From contig CAYXQJ010000014.1 of the NCBI GenBank assembly GCA_964467455.1, positions 1 to 64,000 of the forward strand: a DNA stretch of 64,000 bases, in the 5' to 3' direction. Below the pieces are notes generated by a model. The model searched no databases. It was not told the origin of the DNA and saw only the letters and a list, made by a program, of their open reading frames with translations. The position numbers were made by a program, and so were the translations under genes. How positions within the stretch are numbered: the stretch's first letter is position 1; every line of letters begins with the position of its first letter. This stretch comes from OLB6 sp964467455. Its GTDB lineage: Bacteria; Bacteroidota; Ignavibacteria; Kapaibacteriales; Kapaibacteriaceae. Below are positions 1-9,220 of this stretch, piece by piece.

Positions 1-2270
1 AAGCGCTGAGTTGTACCTTGATGGACTTCTGTTGTCCACCGTCGAACGTGTAATAACCGGCAGAATTCGAGAACGAACGAACGTTCGGGAATTCCTTTGC
101 CAGTGCACGAGGATTCGATGGCTGCAATTGTTGACCAAAGAGAATACCAATTCCATTTGGCGAGTTCAGCTTGATCGTGATCGAACCCTTGGAGAGCGAG
201 CGTTCCAGCGACGGCTTGAACGTCACCGTATTCGTCGCGCTCATGCCAACAACGTAGCCCGACAGGTCGAATGCGACGTTGTTCGTCTGGTTGTTGCCCG
301 TGATCGTGTAGGTAGCGTCCGTCAGTTCGAAGGTCACCGGACCGCTGACACCCTTTTCGAATAATTCGTTCGCGGCGAGTTCGAAGGAGACAAAGTTCTT
401 CGGCTTGCCGGCATTCTTCAGACCGATCGTGTAGGTGCCGGAGAGATTCGCATTGACGCTGAAGGTCTGACAGGTCACATCATTGCTGACATCCGGGTCA
501 CCCGGATACATGACCGTCATGCACGCTTCATAGTTGCCGGCAACGGTTGGTGTGAACAATGGGAAGAACGCACCAGTGATGTTGTTCGGGAAGTTGGCAT
601 CGACGGACTGAATGATGACGGTCTCGTTATACACCCTGGTACGAGCCGGCAACAAATAGATCTCCATCTTCACCGGAATGTCGGACAAGTCGAGGATACC
701 GTTGTTCACCACTTCGCCCGAAGGACGGAACGGGCGATTGGCATAATAACGACCTGCGGTCTCCGGAGCCGTGATCGCGCCGGCACTTGCTTCTTCGTTG
801 TAATTGACTTGGAAGATGTGCGTTTCGCCTGGCGACGGCAAACAGTCATTCACTGCCTGCTGATCAACGGCACTCTTGAGCTCCGCGCAAAACTCGGCCG
901 TGTACAGACCAACAGCTGTTGGGATGAACGGCACATTATTCACGTCCACCGAGGCACGATCGCCCGTGGCCATGTTGCCCGTCCAGTTCACTTCCTGATC
1001 GAACAGTACCTGTCCGCCCGGATAGGTCTTGATGATGGCGCGGACATCAACATTCGTGACATTGTTCAAGCCAACGTTTTGGATCTGCGTCGACAGCGGC
1101 ATGGTCACGTTGAGCGGATTCTTTTTCGGCTGCGGCTGCGGAGAGCGGATCGCCACCGTTGCCACGTCGTTCGGGAAGGCGATCACAAAGGCCTTGCGCC
1201 ATTGTTGCACACCGCAGTCCGAGGCAAACGTTGCCTCAAGACGGTACGAGCCACCAACGGCATCTGTCAGATCCAGTTCGCCATTGGCACCGGCAAATTC
1301 TCCGGTGGCTTCCGTGAATTCATACGTCGTATAGCCATCGCCATCGCCGTAATAATAGATATTTGGGTCGCCCCCTAATGTTGCCGTGTATCGAACTGTT
1401 GTAGATGGAAGGGGGCCAACGATCTTGTAGGTGATCGTGTACATCTTGCCCCATTGCTGGTAGAAATTCAGCGATGGTCTTGGATGAGCGGCATCGGAAC
1501 CATCATAGACGTCGCCGGCGCGCAGGATGCGGCGTGGGTCGACGTCATCCGGGAAGGACTGAGCTACGCCCGCAGAAATGCGCAATTGCATTGACGGACG
1601 AACTTCCTTTGGATACCAATCCCAGTTGGGGAGGATGTAGGAGTCGACGTAGTTGTTCCAGTAGTAATATGGCCCCTGATCACACGTACGTTGATTTTCC
1701 CAATAGTAAAGCCCTTGTGATGGGAATGAATACGTCCAAAAGTACCCTTCGCCATCAGGCGGCCTCGTGACTTCCCACAACATTCCTCCTTCAAGGTTGA
1801 AGGTCCAGTTCGCACCGACGTTGCATCGTTCCATGCCGAAGACGAGATTGCTCTCGCCGTCCCACACGAACGTGCTCTTGTTGAACTCAAAATTCACAAA
1901 CGTGGTGTCATTCTGACCGATCACCGGAAGCACAAAGTTCGGATCATCGTGCACTTCTACGGAGTTGTAGCCCGGACGCACGTTGCCATCACCGAAGCCT
2001 TCGGCTGCATACATGTAGTAGTCGGGATAGTTCCAGTTCGTTCCTTCCGGGAACGGAGTTAGCGTGTATTGCCAGCTTGGGATCGGGCGGACGAAGATGC
2101 GGATCCGCGCCGTCTGCGATGCAATGTTGGAGACGAACTTCAACCCCATAGCATCGATCGGGCCGGGACACAGTCCCGCGTTCTTCATATCCTCTGCGGT
2201 GATGATCCACTCGTTATAGTTCGGTGAGTAGTAATCATACCACATCATATATGAGTTGTTATAGATGGTG
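1..2270 (-). pseudogene. 3' part of an IS-disrupted secreted surface protein (runs off the left edge)
   Basis: The minus strand is open in one frame from the right-hand IS boundary to the window edge, so the C-terminus is not visible. The translation is rich in Tyr, Asn and Trp at its start (NNSYMMWYDYY). It then holds extracellular beta-sandwich-like segments, one resembling a CARDB-type repeat (VATVAIRSP, followed by NVGLNNVTNVDV) and a later LSGTYTIGLKNAGKPKNF segment. That segment resembles a stretch of the giant protein at 33845-37909, so the two are probably distant paralogues. No catalytic motif is recognised. Removing the IS with one copy of the TG duplication joins this piece in frame to the signal-peptide piece at 3346-3511. 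A surface or matrix protein exported by T9SS is an inference from the paralogue. Confidence 0.7.
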
Positions 2271-3345
2271 GATTCAACTACAAAGTGCAACATGGGTAAG
2301 TCAAAAGAAATGGGTTACTTGCTGATGCAACTAACTCTTTTCAGAGACCAACCATGGAGCAAACATGGCCAGTGGTTATCAGCATGTAACCCGAGAGCAA
2401 AGGTACATGATTTGGGCATTGCGATGCTCAGGTGAAAGTCAGCGAGCCATCGCCGGGGTGCTCGGCGTGCATCCTTCAACGATCAGTCGAGAGCTGAGGC
2501 GAAACCTCAGCAAACGCGGGTACCGTCCCAAGAAGGCACAACAGATGGCTGATCAACGGCAATCATACAAGAAGAGGCCTAGAACGTTTACGCCTGAGGT
2601 GGTCGCTATGGTAGATGCCAGGCTCAAGCAGGAGCATTCACCCGAGCAGATCGCTGGTGATTGCCGAAGGGATGGCATTCAATGCGTGAGTATAGAACGG
2701 ATCTATCAGTACGTATGGAGCGACAAGGCAACAGGAGGTAAACTGTATGGATATCTACGGAGTGGCCGTCGTCAGCGTCGCAAGCGCTATGGTAGCAAGA
2801 GTAGCAGAGGCATCATCCCTCATCGCCGGCCCATCAGCAGCAGACCCAAAGCAGTGGAAGATCGGAAGCAGTTTGGGCATTGGGAAGCAGATACGATGAT
2901 CGGCAAGAATCACCGGCAAGCGATAGTGACGATCGTTGAACGCAAGACAGGGTACGTGCGCATGATGCGCGTGAAACGGAAGACTGCACAGGCAGTAACC
3001 GCCGCTTGTGTGAAGCTACTACAACGCGATAAAAAGTGTGTGCGAACGATCACGACAGATAATGGCAAGGAGTTCGCCGGCCATCAACAGATAGAAGCAA
3101 GGCTACAGGCTACCGTCTACTTCGCTGATCCATACGCCGCCTGGCAGCGCGGAACCAATGAAAACACCAACGGACTCATTCGACAGTACATCCCGAAGTC
3201 TCGACCGCTGGAGGACGTCACAGACCAAGAGATCGAATGGATTGAATCTCGACTCAACAACCGACCTCGCAAACGTCTTGGATTCAAAACACCTAATCAA
3301 CTATATTCTCAACTCAAACGAAGTGTTGCACTACGTACTTGAACC
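2271..3345 (+). mobile_element. IS30-family insertion sequence, apparently intact
   Basis: The element is about 1075 bp and carries one transposase gene. Its ends form imperfect 22-bp inverted repeats: GATTCAACTACAAAGTGCAA at the left and, in reverse complement, GGTTCAAGTACGTAGTGCAA at the right, each followed by CA. 18 of 22 positions match. A 2-bp TG duplication (2269-2270 and 3346-3347) flanks it, within the 2-3 bp usual for IS30. With these ends, excision restores an uninterrupted reading frame of the host gene (codons CCC-ACC-ATC), which supports the boundaries. A 3-bp ACT duplication with a shorter element is also possible on sequence alone but leaves the host gene out of frame. Confidence 0.85.
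2365..3342 (+). CDS. IS30-family DDE transposase
   Basis: 325 residues, a normal length for IS30 transposases. Residues about 5-50 form a helix-turn-helix (SQRAIAGVLGVHPSTISREL) that binds the terminal repeats. The integrase-fold catalytic core carries the DDE triad at Asp176 (HWEAD), Asp232 (TTDNGKEF) and Glu266 (NENTNG), with the roughly 33-residue D-E spacing typical of the family. The C-terminal LNNRPRKRLGFKTP is the usual IS30 signature. ATG 2365 follows a GGAG-like site. The TGA at 3340-3342 lies inside the right terminal repeat. No frameshift or missing residue is seen, so the element may still be active. Confidence 0.95.
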   Translation: MASGYQHVTREQRYMIWALRCSGESQRAIAGVLGVHPSTISRELRRNLSKRGYRPKKAQQMADQRQSYKKRPRTFTPEVVAMVDARLKQEHSPEQIAGDCRRDGIQCVSIERIYQYVWSDKATGGKLYGYLRSGRRQRRKRYGSKSSRGIIPHRRPISSRPKAVEDRKQFGHWEADTMIGKNHRQAIVTIVERKTGYVRMMRVKRKTAQAVTAACVKLLQRDKKCVRTITTDNGKEFAGHQQIEARLQATVYFADPYAAWQRGTNENTNGLIRQYIPKSRPLEDVTDQEIEWIESRLNNRPRKRLGFKTPNQLYSQLKRSVALRT

Positions 3346-3511
3346 TGGGGATGTAGTTGTTGCCGTCGTACAAGTAATAGTACCCCGTATACGCTTCATC
3401 GGTATTCGTTGGTACATAGGTATAGGGCTGGGCGGACGACGCGCCGAAGCCGATGATAAGTGCCGCGATGACACTTAGGAACCTGGCGGAATACGATCGT
3501 ATTGACCCCAT
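3346..3511 (-). pseudogene. 5' part of the IS-disrupted surface protein (signal peptide)
   Basis: ATG at 3511 is preceded by a strong AGGAGG ribosome site near 3517-3523. The protein begins MGSIRSYSARFLSVIAALI, continues IGFGASSAQ, a Sec signal peptide with cleavage probably after SSA, then runs into a Tyr-rich mature start (YTGYYYLYDGNNYIP). The IS30 element interrupts it after about 55 residues. Read through the IS end, the frame stops within a few codons, so the gene is broken. The reading frame continues exactly into the piece ending at 2270 once the IS is removed. Confidence 0.75.
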
Positions 3512-3552
3512 GGATTCCCTCCTGAAAATGGTGAACATTGAACTAAAGTTTG

Positions 3553-3600
3553 TGGTCTGTTTTCGGTGGTCTGTTGTCAGTGGTCTACTGTCAATGGTGA
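3553..3600. repeat. Degenerate 7/14-bp tandem array upstream of the surface-protein gene
   Basis: Three copies of TGGTCTG/A alternate with 7-bp spacers (TTTTCGG, TTGTCAG, CTGTCAA), a 14-bp unit made of two heptads. It lies between the disrupted surface-protein gene and tRNA-Leu. The rest of 3512-3674 shows no gene. Confidence 0.6.
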
Positions 3601-3674
3601 AAGCAGGTGCTATGCAGAACATCGGCTTGTGATGTAAAAACAACCGAAACCTCTGTAGGTTACTAAACACGGTG

Positions 3675-3760
3675 TGCTTGGAGCGGGAATCGAACCCGCA
3701 CGCCCCTTACGAGGCCCGGGATTTTAAGTCCCGTGCGTCTGCCAGTTTCGCCATCCAAGC
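3675..3760 (-). tRNA. tRNA-Leu (UAA)
   Basis: Read on the minus strand this is an 86-nt class II tRNA. A GCTTGGA acceptor arm pairs with TCCAAGC, followed by an A discriminator. The anticodon stem CGGGA/TCCCG encloses the loop CTTAAAA (anticodon TAA). There is a long variable arm (GGCCTCGTAAGGGGC) and a GGTTCGATTCC T-loop. CCA is not encoded. Confidence 0.95.
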
Positions 3761-3771
3761 CTTTCAAACCG

Positions 3772-3797
3772 TTCGGTTATTCGGTTATTCGGTTATT
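3772..3797. repeat. TTCGGTTA octamer array at the dedA stop codon
   Basis: Three direct copies of TTCGGTTA (GAATAACC-type on the other strand). The array encodes the last residues of the DedA protein (NNRITE) and contains its TAA stop. The same octamer recurs at 13226-13273. Confidence 0.8.
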
Positions 3798-4409
3798 CCT
3801 GAATCTCAACTTTATGGTTTCATAAACGATCGGCAACACGCTGATCACGATGATGGCTCCGACGACCAAGGTGAAATTCTTCTTGACGACCGGTTGGTTA
3901 CCGAAGAAGTAGCCGAGGAGGGTGAAGCTGATCACCCACAGCAAGGCGCCAACAACATTGTAGAGTGCAAATTTACGATAGCTCATCGAACCGATGCCGG
4001 CAACGAAGGGTGCGAAGGTGCGCACGATGGGCATGAACCGCGCTAGAATGATGGTCTTGCCGCCATGCTTTTCATAGAAGGCATGCGTTCGGTCGAGGTA
4101 TTCTTGTTTGATCTTGATGCGGTGTCCGAGCTTGTCGCCGATGAAGTAGTTCACACCATCACCGAGGATGGCCGCAACAACAAGCAACACGATCATCGTG
4201 GTCACATCGATGGTGCCGAGGGCGCAGATGGCGCCGGCAGCAAACAACAGTGAATCACCGGGGAGGAACGGTGCCACGACCAAGCCGGTCTCGGCAAAGA
4301 CGATCAGAAAGAGGATCGCATACGTCCACGCCCCATACTCGGCCGTGATGGTGGTGAGATGTTGATCGATCCTGAGAATGAAATCGATCACGACAGAGAA
4401 GACGTTCAC
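3777..4409 (-). CDS. DedA/VTT-family inner-membrane protein
   Basis: 210 residues, the usual DedA length. The family signature is present: an F-AETG segment followed by PFLPGDSLLF near residues 40-55, a GDGVNYFIGDKLG segment and FMPIVRTFAPFVAGIGSM. Several hydrophobic segments indicate an integral inner-membrane protein. DedA proteins act in membrane homeostasis, and some move undecaprenyl phosphate or phospholipids between leaflets; which applies here cannot be told. The start codon overlaps the murQ stop by 4 nt, so the two are probably co-translated. The C-terminal NNRITE is encoded by an octamer repeat, which may have replaced the original tail. Confidence 0.9.
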   Translation of the reverse strand: MNVFSVVIDFILRIDQHLTTITAEYGAWTYAILFLIVFAETGLVVAPFLPGDSLLFAAGAICALGTIDVTTMIVLLVVAAILGDGVNYFIGDKLGHRIKIKQEYLDRTHAFYEKHGGKTIILARFMPIVRTFAPFVAGIGSMSYRKFALYNVVGALLWVISFTLLGYFFGNQPVVKKNFTLVVGAIIVISVLPIVYETIKLRFRNNRITE

Positions 4410-5341
4410 ATGCCCCCTTCAAAATGCTGCTGTTCCATGGCGATCCGTACGTGTCCGTTGGCGGCGTGAAGTCGTCGGTGGGCTTCGTCCTTCGAACACT
4501 GATGGGCACGCATCACCAAGGCCGTTTTCACATGACCGCCCGACTCTACCAGCAATTGTGATGCCGATTCATAGTCGGCCCCGGTCAGACGCATGATGAT
4601 CGTCCGCGCCCGCTCGACGAGTTTTTCATTCGTCAGCTGCAGGTCCACCATCACATTGCCATAGGTCTTGCCCAGGCGCACCATGGTGGCCGTGGTGATC
4701 ATGTTCAGGACCATCTTTTGTGCCGTTCCGCTCTTCATGCGGGTCGATCCGGCGATGGGTTCGGGTCCCACGACCGGACAGATCAAGATCTCTGCGAAGG
4801 GGGCGAACCCGGCTACCACATCTTTCCGGTTGGTGCTGACGAATACGGTGCGGTGTCCGGCCTCATGGGCAGCCCGGAGGGCACCCAGGACGTACGGCGT
4901 CCGTCCGCTGGCCGAGATCCCGCAGACCACCGCCGGCTGGTTGCCGATGGCGGCCAGGACATCGGCCGCACCCAGGTCCGGATCGTCTTCCGCCCCTTCG
5001 ACGGCTTTAAAGACGGCCATGGGTCCGCCGGCGATAAGTCCTTGTATCATCTCAGCTTGGGTTCCGTAGGTCGGCGGCATTTCGGATGCATCCACCACGC
5101 CGAGGCGTCCGCTGGTACCGGCGCCGACGTAGATCAGGCGTCCACCGTGGGCGAGGGTCTCCACCACGACATCAACGGCCGTGGCCACATCGTCGAGAAC
5201 CAGTTCAACGGCCATGGCGACCGTCTGGTCTTGGTGATTGAGCATCCGGACCACGTCGGCCGTCCCGACAGCATCGATCCCGACCGTTTCCGGGTTGACG
5301 GCTTCGGTGGTGAGGGTTGCCAGGGTTTCGTACAGCGACAT
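4406..5341 (-). CDS. murQ: N-acetylmuramic acid 6-phosphate etherase
   Basis: 311 residues, normal for MurQ. It cleaves the D-lactyl ether of MurNAc-6-phosphate to GlcNAc-6-phosphate during cell-wall recycling in the cytoplasm. Family motifs are clear: the SIS sugar-phosphate site GRLIYVGAGTSGRLGVVDAS, the EMPPTYG segment with a conserved Glu, and GSTRMKSGTAQK near residue 200. No murein kinase or transporter partner lies beside it. dedA overlaps its 3' end by 4 nt. It is transcribed divergently from rpsT, with both starts within 70 bp. Confidence 0.95.
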   Translation of the reverse strand: MSLYETLATLTTEAVNPETVGIDAVGTADVVRMLNHQDQTVAMAVELVLDDVATAVDVVVETLAHGGRLIYVGAGTSGRLGVVDASEMPPTYGTQAEMIQGLIAGGPMAVFKAVEGAEDDPDLGAADVLAAIGNQPAVVCGISASGRTPYVLGALRAAHEAGHRTVFVSTNRKDVVAGFAPFAEILICPVVGPEPIAGSTRMKSGTAQKMVLNMITTATMVRLGKTYGNVMVDLQLTNEKLVERARTIIMRLTGADYESASQLLVESGGHVKTALVMRAHQCSKDEAHRRLHAANGHVRIAMEQQHFEGGM

Positions 5342-5342
5342 G

Positions 5343-5374
5343 TTGCAAAGTTAGGGGGCAGACCCTTATCTTTG
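5343..5374 (+). promoter_or_regulatory. Bacteroidota-type promoter for rpsT
   Basis: TTG at 5343-5345 and TATCTTTG at 5367-5374 are spaced 21 bp apart, matching the -33 TTG / -10 TAnnTTTG arrangement of Bacteroidota sigma factors. The rpsT ATG is 36 bp downstream. An AGGGGGC motif (5353-5359) sits in the spacer. Confidence 0.65.
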
Positions 5375-5409
5375 TCGTCTTGCTTCTGAATTCAATTCTC
5401 TAGACCCCT

Positions 5410-5667
5410 ATGGCTCATCATAAGTCAGCGATCAAGCGCATTCGTTCTTCCCGCACGCGGAAGTTGTACAACCGTGCCAACAAAAAGGCCATGCGTGAGG
5501 CCATCAAGGCTGTGCGTACGGCAACAACGGCCGAAGTGGCTCGTGAGGCACTGGTCAAGGCCTTCAGCATTCTCGACCGTGCCACGGCACGCGGCGTGAT
5601 CAAGAAGAACACGGCAGCGAACAACAAGAGCCGTTTGGCTCTGCACGCTCGCAAGCTCGGCGCCTAA
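5410..5667 (+). CDS. rpsT: 30S ribosomal protein S20
   Basis: 85 residues, very basic, starting MAHHKSAIKRIRSSRTRKLYNRANK, the hallmark N-terminus of S20. The C-terminal half carries the usual ATARGVIKKNTAANNKSRLA segment. It binds 16S rRNA early in 30S assembly. It is followed after 16 bp by tRNA-Arg and a strong terminator, suggesting a short transcription unit from the TATCTTTG promoter. Confidence 0.98.
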   Translation: MAHHKSAIKRIRSSRTRKLYNRANKKAMREAIKAVRTATTAEVAREALVKAFSILDRATARGVIKKNTAANNKSRLALHARKLGA

Positions 5668-5683
5668 ACAACGAAAAACGTAC

Positions 5684-5757
5684 GCACCCGTAGCTCAACT
5701 GGATAGAGCATCTGACTACGGATCAGAAGGTTTGGGGTTCGAATCCCTACGGGTGTG
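5684..5757 (+). tRNA. tRNA-Arg (ACG)
   Basis: 74-nt cloverleaf. GCACCCG pairs with CGGGTGT (one terminal G-U), discriminator G. The anticodon arm CTGA-CTACGGA-TCAG gives anticodon ACG, normally deaminated to ICG. The GGTTCGAATCC T-arm is canonical. CCA is not encoded. Confidence 0.95.
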
Positions 5758-5765
5758 CTTCATGA

Positions 5766-5795
5766 AGCCTGGTACAGCTGTACCGGGCTTTTTTG
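5766..5795 (+). terminator. Rho-independent terminator after tRNA-Arg
   Basis: An 11-bp stem AGCCTGGTACA/TGTACCGGGCT (one T-G wobble) with a 2-nt loop is followed by a T-rich run. It closes the rpsT-tRNA-Arg unit. Confidence 0.9.
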
Positions 5796-5963
5796 TTGTT
5801 TAACACGCCTCAGTTGCGAAAAACCGTCAGTAAAACGGTCAGTAGACCTTCGCGCGGTTTGCCTATCCTTCTCAAGAGGCCCGTTCATCCGTTGCACTTC
5901 TTCTACCTAGTCAACTATCCTGCATTGCACGATGGTTCATCATGAATATCGTTCTTGCGGATC

Positions 5964-6407
5964 CTAATGATACTCAATCGACAGCAACATCACTTTGAAG
6001 AATGGGTTTTCTGTAAGATGAGGATATGAGCAAACAAGAGTGGAATCAAAGGTAGGTGCATCCCCTGCCGTTGATGTCTTGCGATACACGAGCAGTCTGA
6101 AAGTCGCCTCCTTGTTTGTAACGAACCGATCGGATGGAAGTGTGTGGCTGTGAGACTTCACCACTAGATACTTTGGACAAGCAAAGTCCCCAATCTTGAG
6201 TTGATCCTTCAACTCTATCAACAAGAGACGAAGCGAATGCGAAGAGGATGAGATAGATTCCGCTTCGTCAATAAATCGTATCTCTCCTCTGACAACAACG
6301 GAGTCTCCCTTCTGTAAGTCATCCCACTCCTGACGCGCACGAAAACTTGAAAGATTAGCGGAGGCGGAGAATACAATTACAATCGCGATGTAAATCAGCC
6401 GTATCAT
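5964..6407 (-). CDS. Hypothetical secreted protein, 147 aa
   Basis: It starts MIRLIYIAIVIVFSASANLS, a Sec signal peptide with probable cleavage near SAS/AN. The mature part has short beta-prone stretches (DSVVVRGEIRFIDEA) and two cysteines (DFACPKY, TLVCSY) that could form a disulfide. No family is recognised. It and the next gene are more AT-rich than the rest of the window, with less regular codon use, suggesting acquired or fast-evolving genes. The 168 bp between the tRNA-Arg terminator and this gene's 3' end show only a weak inverted repeat (ACCGT...ACGGT). Confidence 0.55.
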   Translation of the reverse strand: MIRLIYIAIVIVFSASANLSSFRARQEWDDLQKGDSVVVRGEIRFIDEAESISSSSHSLRLLLIELKDQLKIGDFACPKYLVVKSHSHTLPSDRFVTNKEATFRLLVYRKTSTAGDAPTFDSTLVCSYPHLTENPFFKVMLLSIEYH

Positions 6408-6495
6408 TTTGAGGTTCCTCCACGTCTATTGACTACGATATTCGTTTCGATGGCACTCACAACTCAATTCAATCTGCGACAACTCGTTACAGTTT

Positions 6496-6930
6496 TCATA
6501 TCGACTCGAGATTCCCTCGACTACACAACACAATTGTGCTCGTTGTAAGGTACCAACATCCTAAGTGTTCAGTATGAACGTAGCTGTATCTGGTGGATTC
6601 AATGTCATACACGGCGACATATTGCATCCCGTTCTGGAAAGCAATGAGAATTGCTACGAGATCCGGTGAATGATCTTGGCTGGTGTGATGTTGCATGTAT
6701 TCGTGCATGATGTGTTTGATCTTATCAGGCAGCAGATCAATGTTGATCAAGTGATAGGCGATCGGCGTTGACCGCATACAGACCAACGCTGCGTCTTCGG
6801 CAACTTGTTCACCTATCAATGAGATCGCTTCGGACACTCTTTGCGACTGAAGCGCAGTGATCGCATGCGACACCCTCTTACTCAAGCGCCTACCTGCTCT
6901 GAGCCTTCTACACATCCAAGGTAGGTTCAT
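6496..6930 (-). CDS. Hypothetical cytoplasmic protein, 144 aa
   Basis: No signal peptide; the N-terminus is basic (CRRLRAGRRLSKRVSH), followed by a probably alpha-helical stretch (ALQSQRVSEAISLIGEQVAED) and a beta-rich end. No family is recognised. A DNA- or RNA-binding N-terminus is possible but only inferred from charge. AT-rich like its neighbour. An internal start near MCRRLRAG cannot be excluded. It could be a decayed fragment. Confidence 0.45.
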   Translation of the reverse strand: MNLPWMCRRLRAGRRLSKRVSHAITALQSQRVSEAISLIGEQVAEDAALVCMRSTPIAYHLINIDLLPDKIKHIMHEYMQHHTSQDHSPDLVAILIAFQNGMQYVAVYDIESTRYSYVHTEHLGCWYLTTSTIVLCSRGNLESI

Positions 6931-6966
6931 CCGTATCGCCCAAGTGATTGGCTTGAGAGATCCAAC

Positions 6967-9195
6967 CTAGTCAACCACCACCTTCTTCGTCACCTGCCCT
7001 CCACGACCCGTGATGGTGACGAAATGCAGACCCCGACTCTCCGAGCTGATGTCAATAGGTAGGGTGTTCTTGCCGCTGGTTACCTGCCACGTGTGTTCAG
7101 TGACCGTCTGACCAAGAACATTGGTCACCTCGACCCAAAAGAAGCCGTCGCGGTCTGATACGTAGTCGATCGTGAACTGTCCTTGGCTGGGGTTGGGGAA
7201 GACGGAGATCGATAGTTCACTACTTGGCACTTCTGCCGTACTCGACGTCACGATCGTTTCCTTGATCGCCGCATAGGCATTCAACTTGCCCACTCCCCAC
7301 AGTGATGCATCAGGAGCGCTGGTGGTGAAGTTGTCCTTCGTGGCCGTGCGAGAGAAAATTCTCTTGACCTCATCCGGCGTGAGCTGCGGGTTCACCTGAA
7401 GCATGAGGGCAACAACGCCCGACACCACCGGCGTTGCAAGTGAGGTGCCCTGACCGATGGCGTCGTAATAGTCCCGACCGTTCTTGGACGATGTGTACTT
7501 CGAAATGAGCAACGGACTGAGCCCTCCACCCGGTACGGCCGTAGCGTCAAAGGAATTTTGGGCAGCAATGATCATGCCTCCCGGAGCAACAATGTCGGGC
7601 TTCACTCTGTTGTCTAATGTCGGCCCCCTACTCGAATAGCTGGCAAGCTTGCCCCGTTGGGTGTTTGGTGGAGCGTATAATGTCTGGTTCTGCAGATTCT
7701 TCCAGAACGCTCGACTCACCGATGCTCCCACTGTGATCACCGACTTCACACAGCCCATCTCGCCGATGGTGAGATCACCATCACCGGCAGTAGCCCAATT
7801 GCCGTTGCCAACAAACTCGCCCCAATACGTCACCCAGGATTCATCGAAATACTCCTGCCACATGTGCACTGCACCACCGGTGGCATAAACACTTACTGCT
7901 AGCGTGTCCTCCGACGTGCTGAAGATGTCGATCGTGGCATGCGGGCGTGTGTTGTAGTCTTCCGACTTCGTCGTGAGCGTGATGAAACACGTATCGTTGT
8001 CAGAGCCCACAAGGAAGAACTGCTTGGTTGCATTGTTCATGCAGTAGACCACTGAGCTGTCCAACACGACGCCGTTCTTGTACCGACCAAACCGCAGACA
8101 GAACGTGTGCAAACTGTCTCCCCAAACGTCGATGTAGTTGCGGTGTTCACCACTATCCACTTCGTTGATCGGCACCAGCGTGCGCAGGATGGTATCGGTT
8201 GCCGAAAACGTCTTGCCGATGTGACAGTTATCAGCGCGGTTGTTACCCGCCCCGAAGGCGATGATCCTTCCCGGACCCGAGAGATTATCACATGCTTGTG
8301 CAAACAACGAACCGCCGTCGCGTGCACCGAGTACCGACCCCATGCTACCATTGATCACGGCGGGCTTACCTTGAGACGCTGCATACGAGAACACATAGTT
8401 GATACCATCGATGATGGTGGCCATGTTCATCTCGCGCCAATCGAGGTAGGTAGTTGGAACGGTGACGAAGACCAATTCCGATTCGTAGGCAATTCCCCTC
8501 CCCGCACTGGCACTTTTGCTCCCGATCCCGGATCCGGCGGCAATAGCGGCACAGGCGTTTCCATGTGATCCGAAGTTTTCCATGTCGTACTGTTTCTGCA
8601 GTAGGGAAAAAGAGTCCTTGAACTCTGCCCCATACGTATATCCCGTCGGCGGCGTCCCCGATAGATCCTGCACCCATGCCCGACTGATCCGCAACGTCGA
8701 ATACGTCGTGTCATAGAAGGCCGGATTGGTAAAATCAAATCCACCGTCAAGGACACCGATCACCACTCCTTTTCCGGAAAGGGGCATGGGGATCCCGATA
8801 CCCTTCGCGGCAGAGTCGACGTTCGCATAGTATCGTGCCGAATCCATCTGCATGCGCACCGTTGGCGCCAACTCGAAATATTCAATGCCGTGCAGCTCGG
8901 TGAAGGACTTCACTGCGGTCGCCGGTATCCGAATCGTCCAGATGTTGCCGGCCTTGGTCCCAACAATGGCACCCAGGCCGTTGAACCGAGCTTCATCGAC
9001 CTGACTGTTCACCTTGATGAGCAGATTGACGATAGGCGGGCGTTGTTGAAGACGTGCATCCGATACAGCTTGCTTCTCGTTCCCCTGAACGCTGAGCCAC
9101 TGCATGAGGTTTGCGGAAAGTCTCGCATTGTCCTGCTGTGCCTGCAACGGCATTGCTAGAAAGCACAGCAGGATCGACAGGGTTGTTGTTCTCAT
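6967..9195 (-). CDS. Secreted subtilisin-like serine protease with T9SS sorting domain
   Basis: 742 residues. Signal peptide at residues 1-20 (MRTTTLSILLCFLAMPLQAQ), a propeptide-like region, then the S8 catalytic domain. The triad is Asp150 (VIGVLDGGFDF), His211 (FGSHGNACAAI) and Ser585 (GQGTSLATPVVSG). A large insert of about 250 residues separates the oxyanion-hole region (FGAGNN) from the Ser motif. The last 75 residues form a type A T9SS sorting domain (SVFPNPSQGQF ... NVLGQTV ... KKVVVD), so it is probably secreted across the outer membrane and anchored or released there. No immunity gene or dedicated regulator is adjacent. Confidence 0.95.
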   Translation of the reverse strand: MRTTTLSILLCFLAMPLQAQQDNARLSANLMQWLSVQGNEKQAVSDARLQQRPPIVNLLIKVNSQVDEARFNGLGAIVGTKAGNIWTIRIPATAVKSFTELHGIEYFELAPTVRMQMDSARYYANVDSAAKGIGIPMPLSGKGVVIGVLDGGFDFTNPAFYDTTYSTLRISRAWVQDLSGTPPTGYTYGAEFKDSFSLLQKQYDMENFGSHGNACAAIAAGSGIGSKSASAGRGIAYESELVFVTVPTTYLDWREMNMATIIDGINYVFSYAASQGKPAVINGSMGSVLGARDGGSLFAQACDNLSGPGRIIAFGAGNNRADNCHIGKTFSATDTILRTLVPINEVDSGEHRNYIDVWGDSLHTFCLRFGRYKNGVVLDSSVVYCMNNATKQFFLVGSDNDTCFITLTTKSEDYNTRPHATIDIFSTSEDTLAVSVYATGGAVHMWQEYFDESWVTYWGEFVGNGNWATAGDGDLTIGEMGCVKSVITVGASVSRAFWKNLQNQTLYAPPNTQRGKLASYSSRGPTLDNRVKPDIVAPGGMIIAAQNSFDATAVPGGGLSPLLISKYTSSKNGRDYYDAIGQGTSLATPVVSGVVALMLQVNPQLTPDEVKRIFSRTATKDNFTTSAPDASLWGVGKLNAYAAIKETIVTSSTAEVPSSELSISVFPNPSQGQFTIDYVSDRDGFFWVEVTNVLGQTVTEHTWQVTSGKNTLPIDISSESRGLHFVTITGRGGQVTKKVVVD

Positions 9196-9220
9196 TGCCC
9201 AATATACGGGTTCACGGTGC

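Noticed and set aside
2277..3339. ACT 3-bp target duplication for the IS30 element
   Set aside because: It would leave the two halves of the host gene out of frame and put the transposase stop outside the element; the TG duplication with 22-bp ends explains both.
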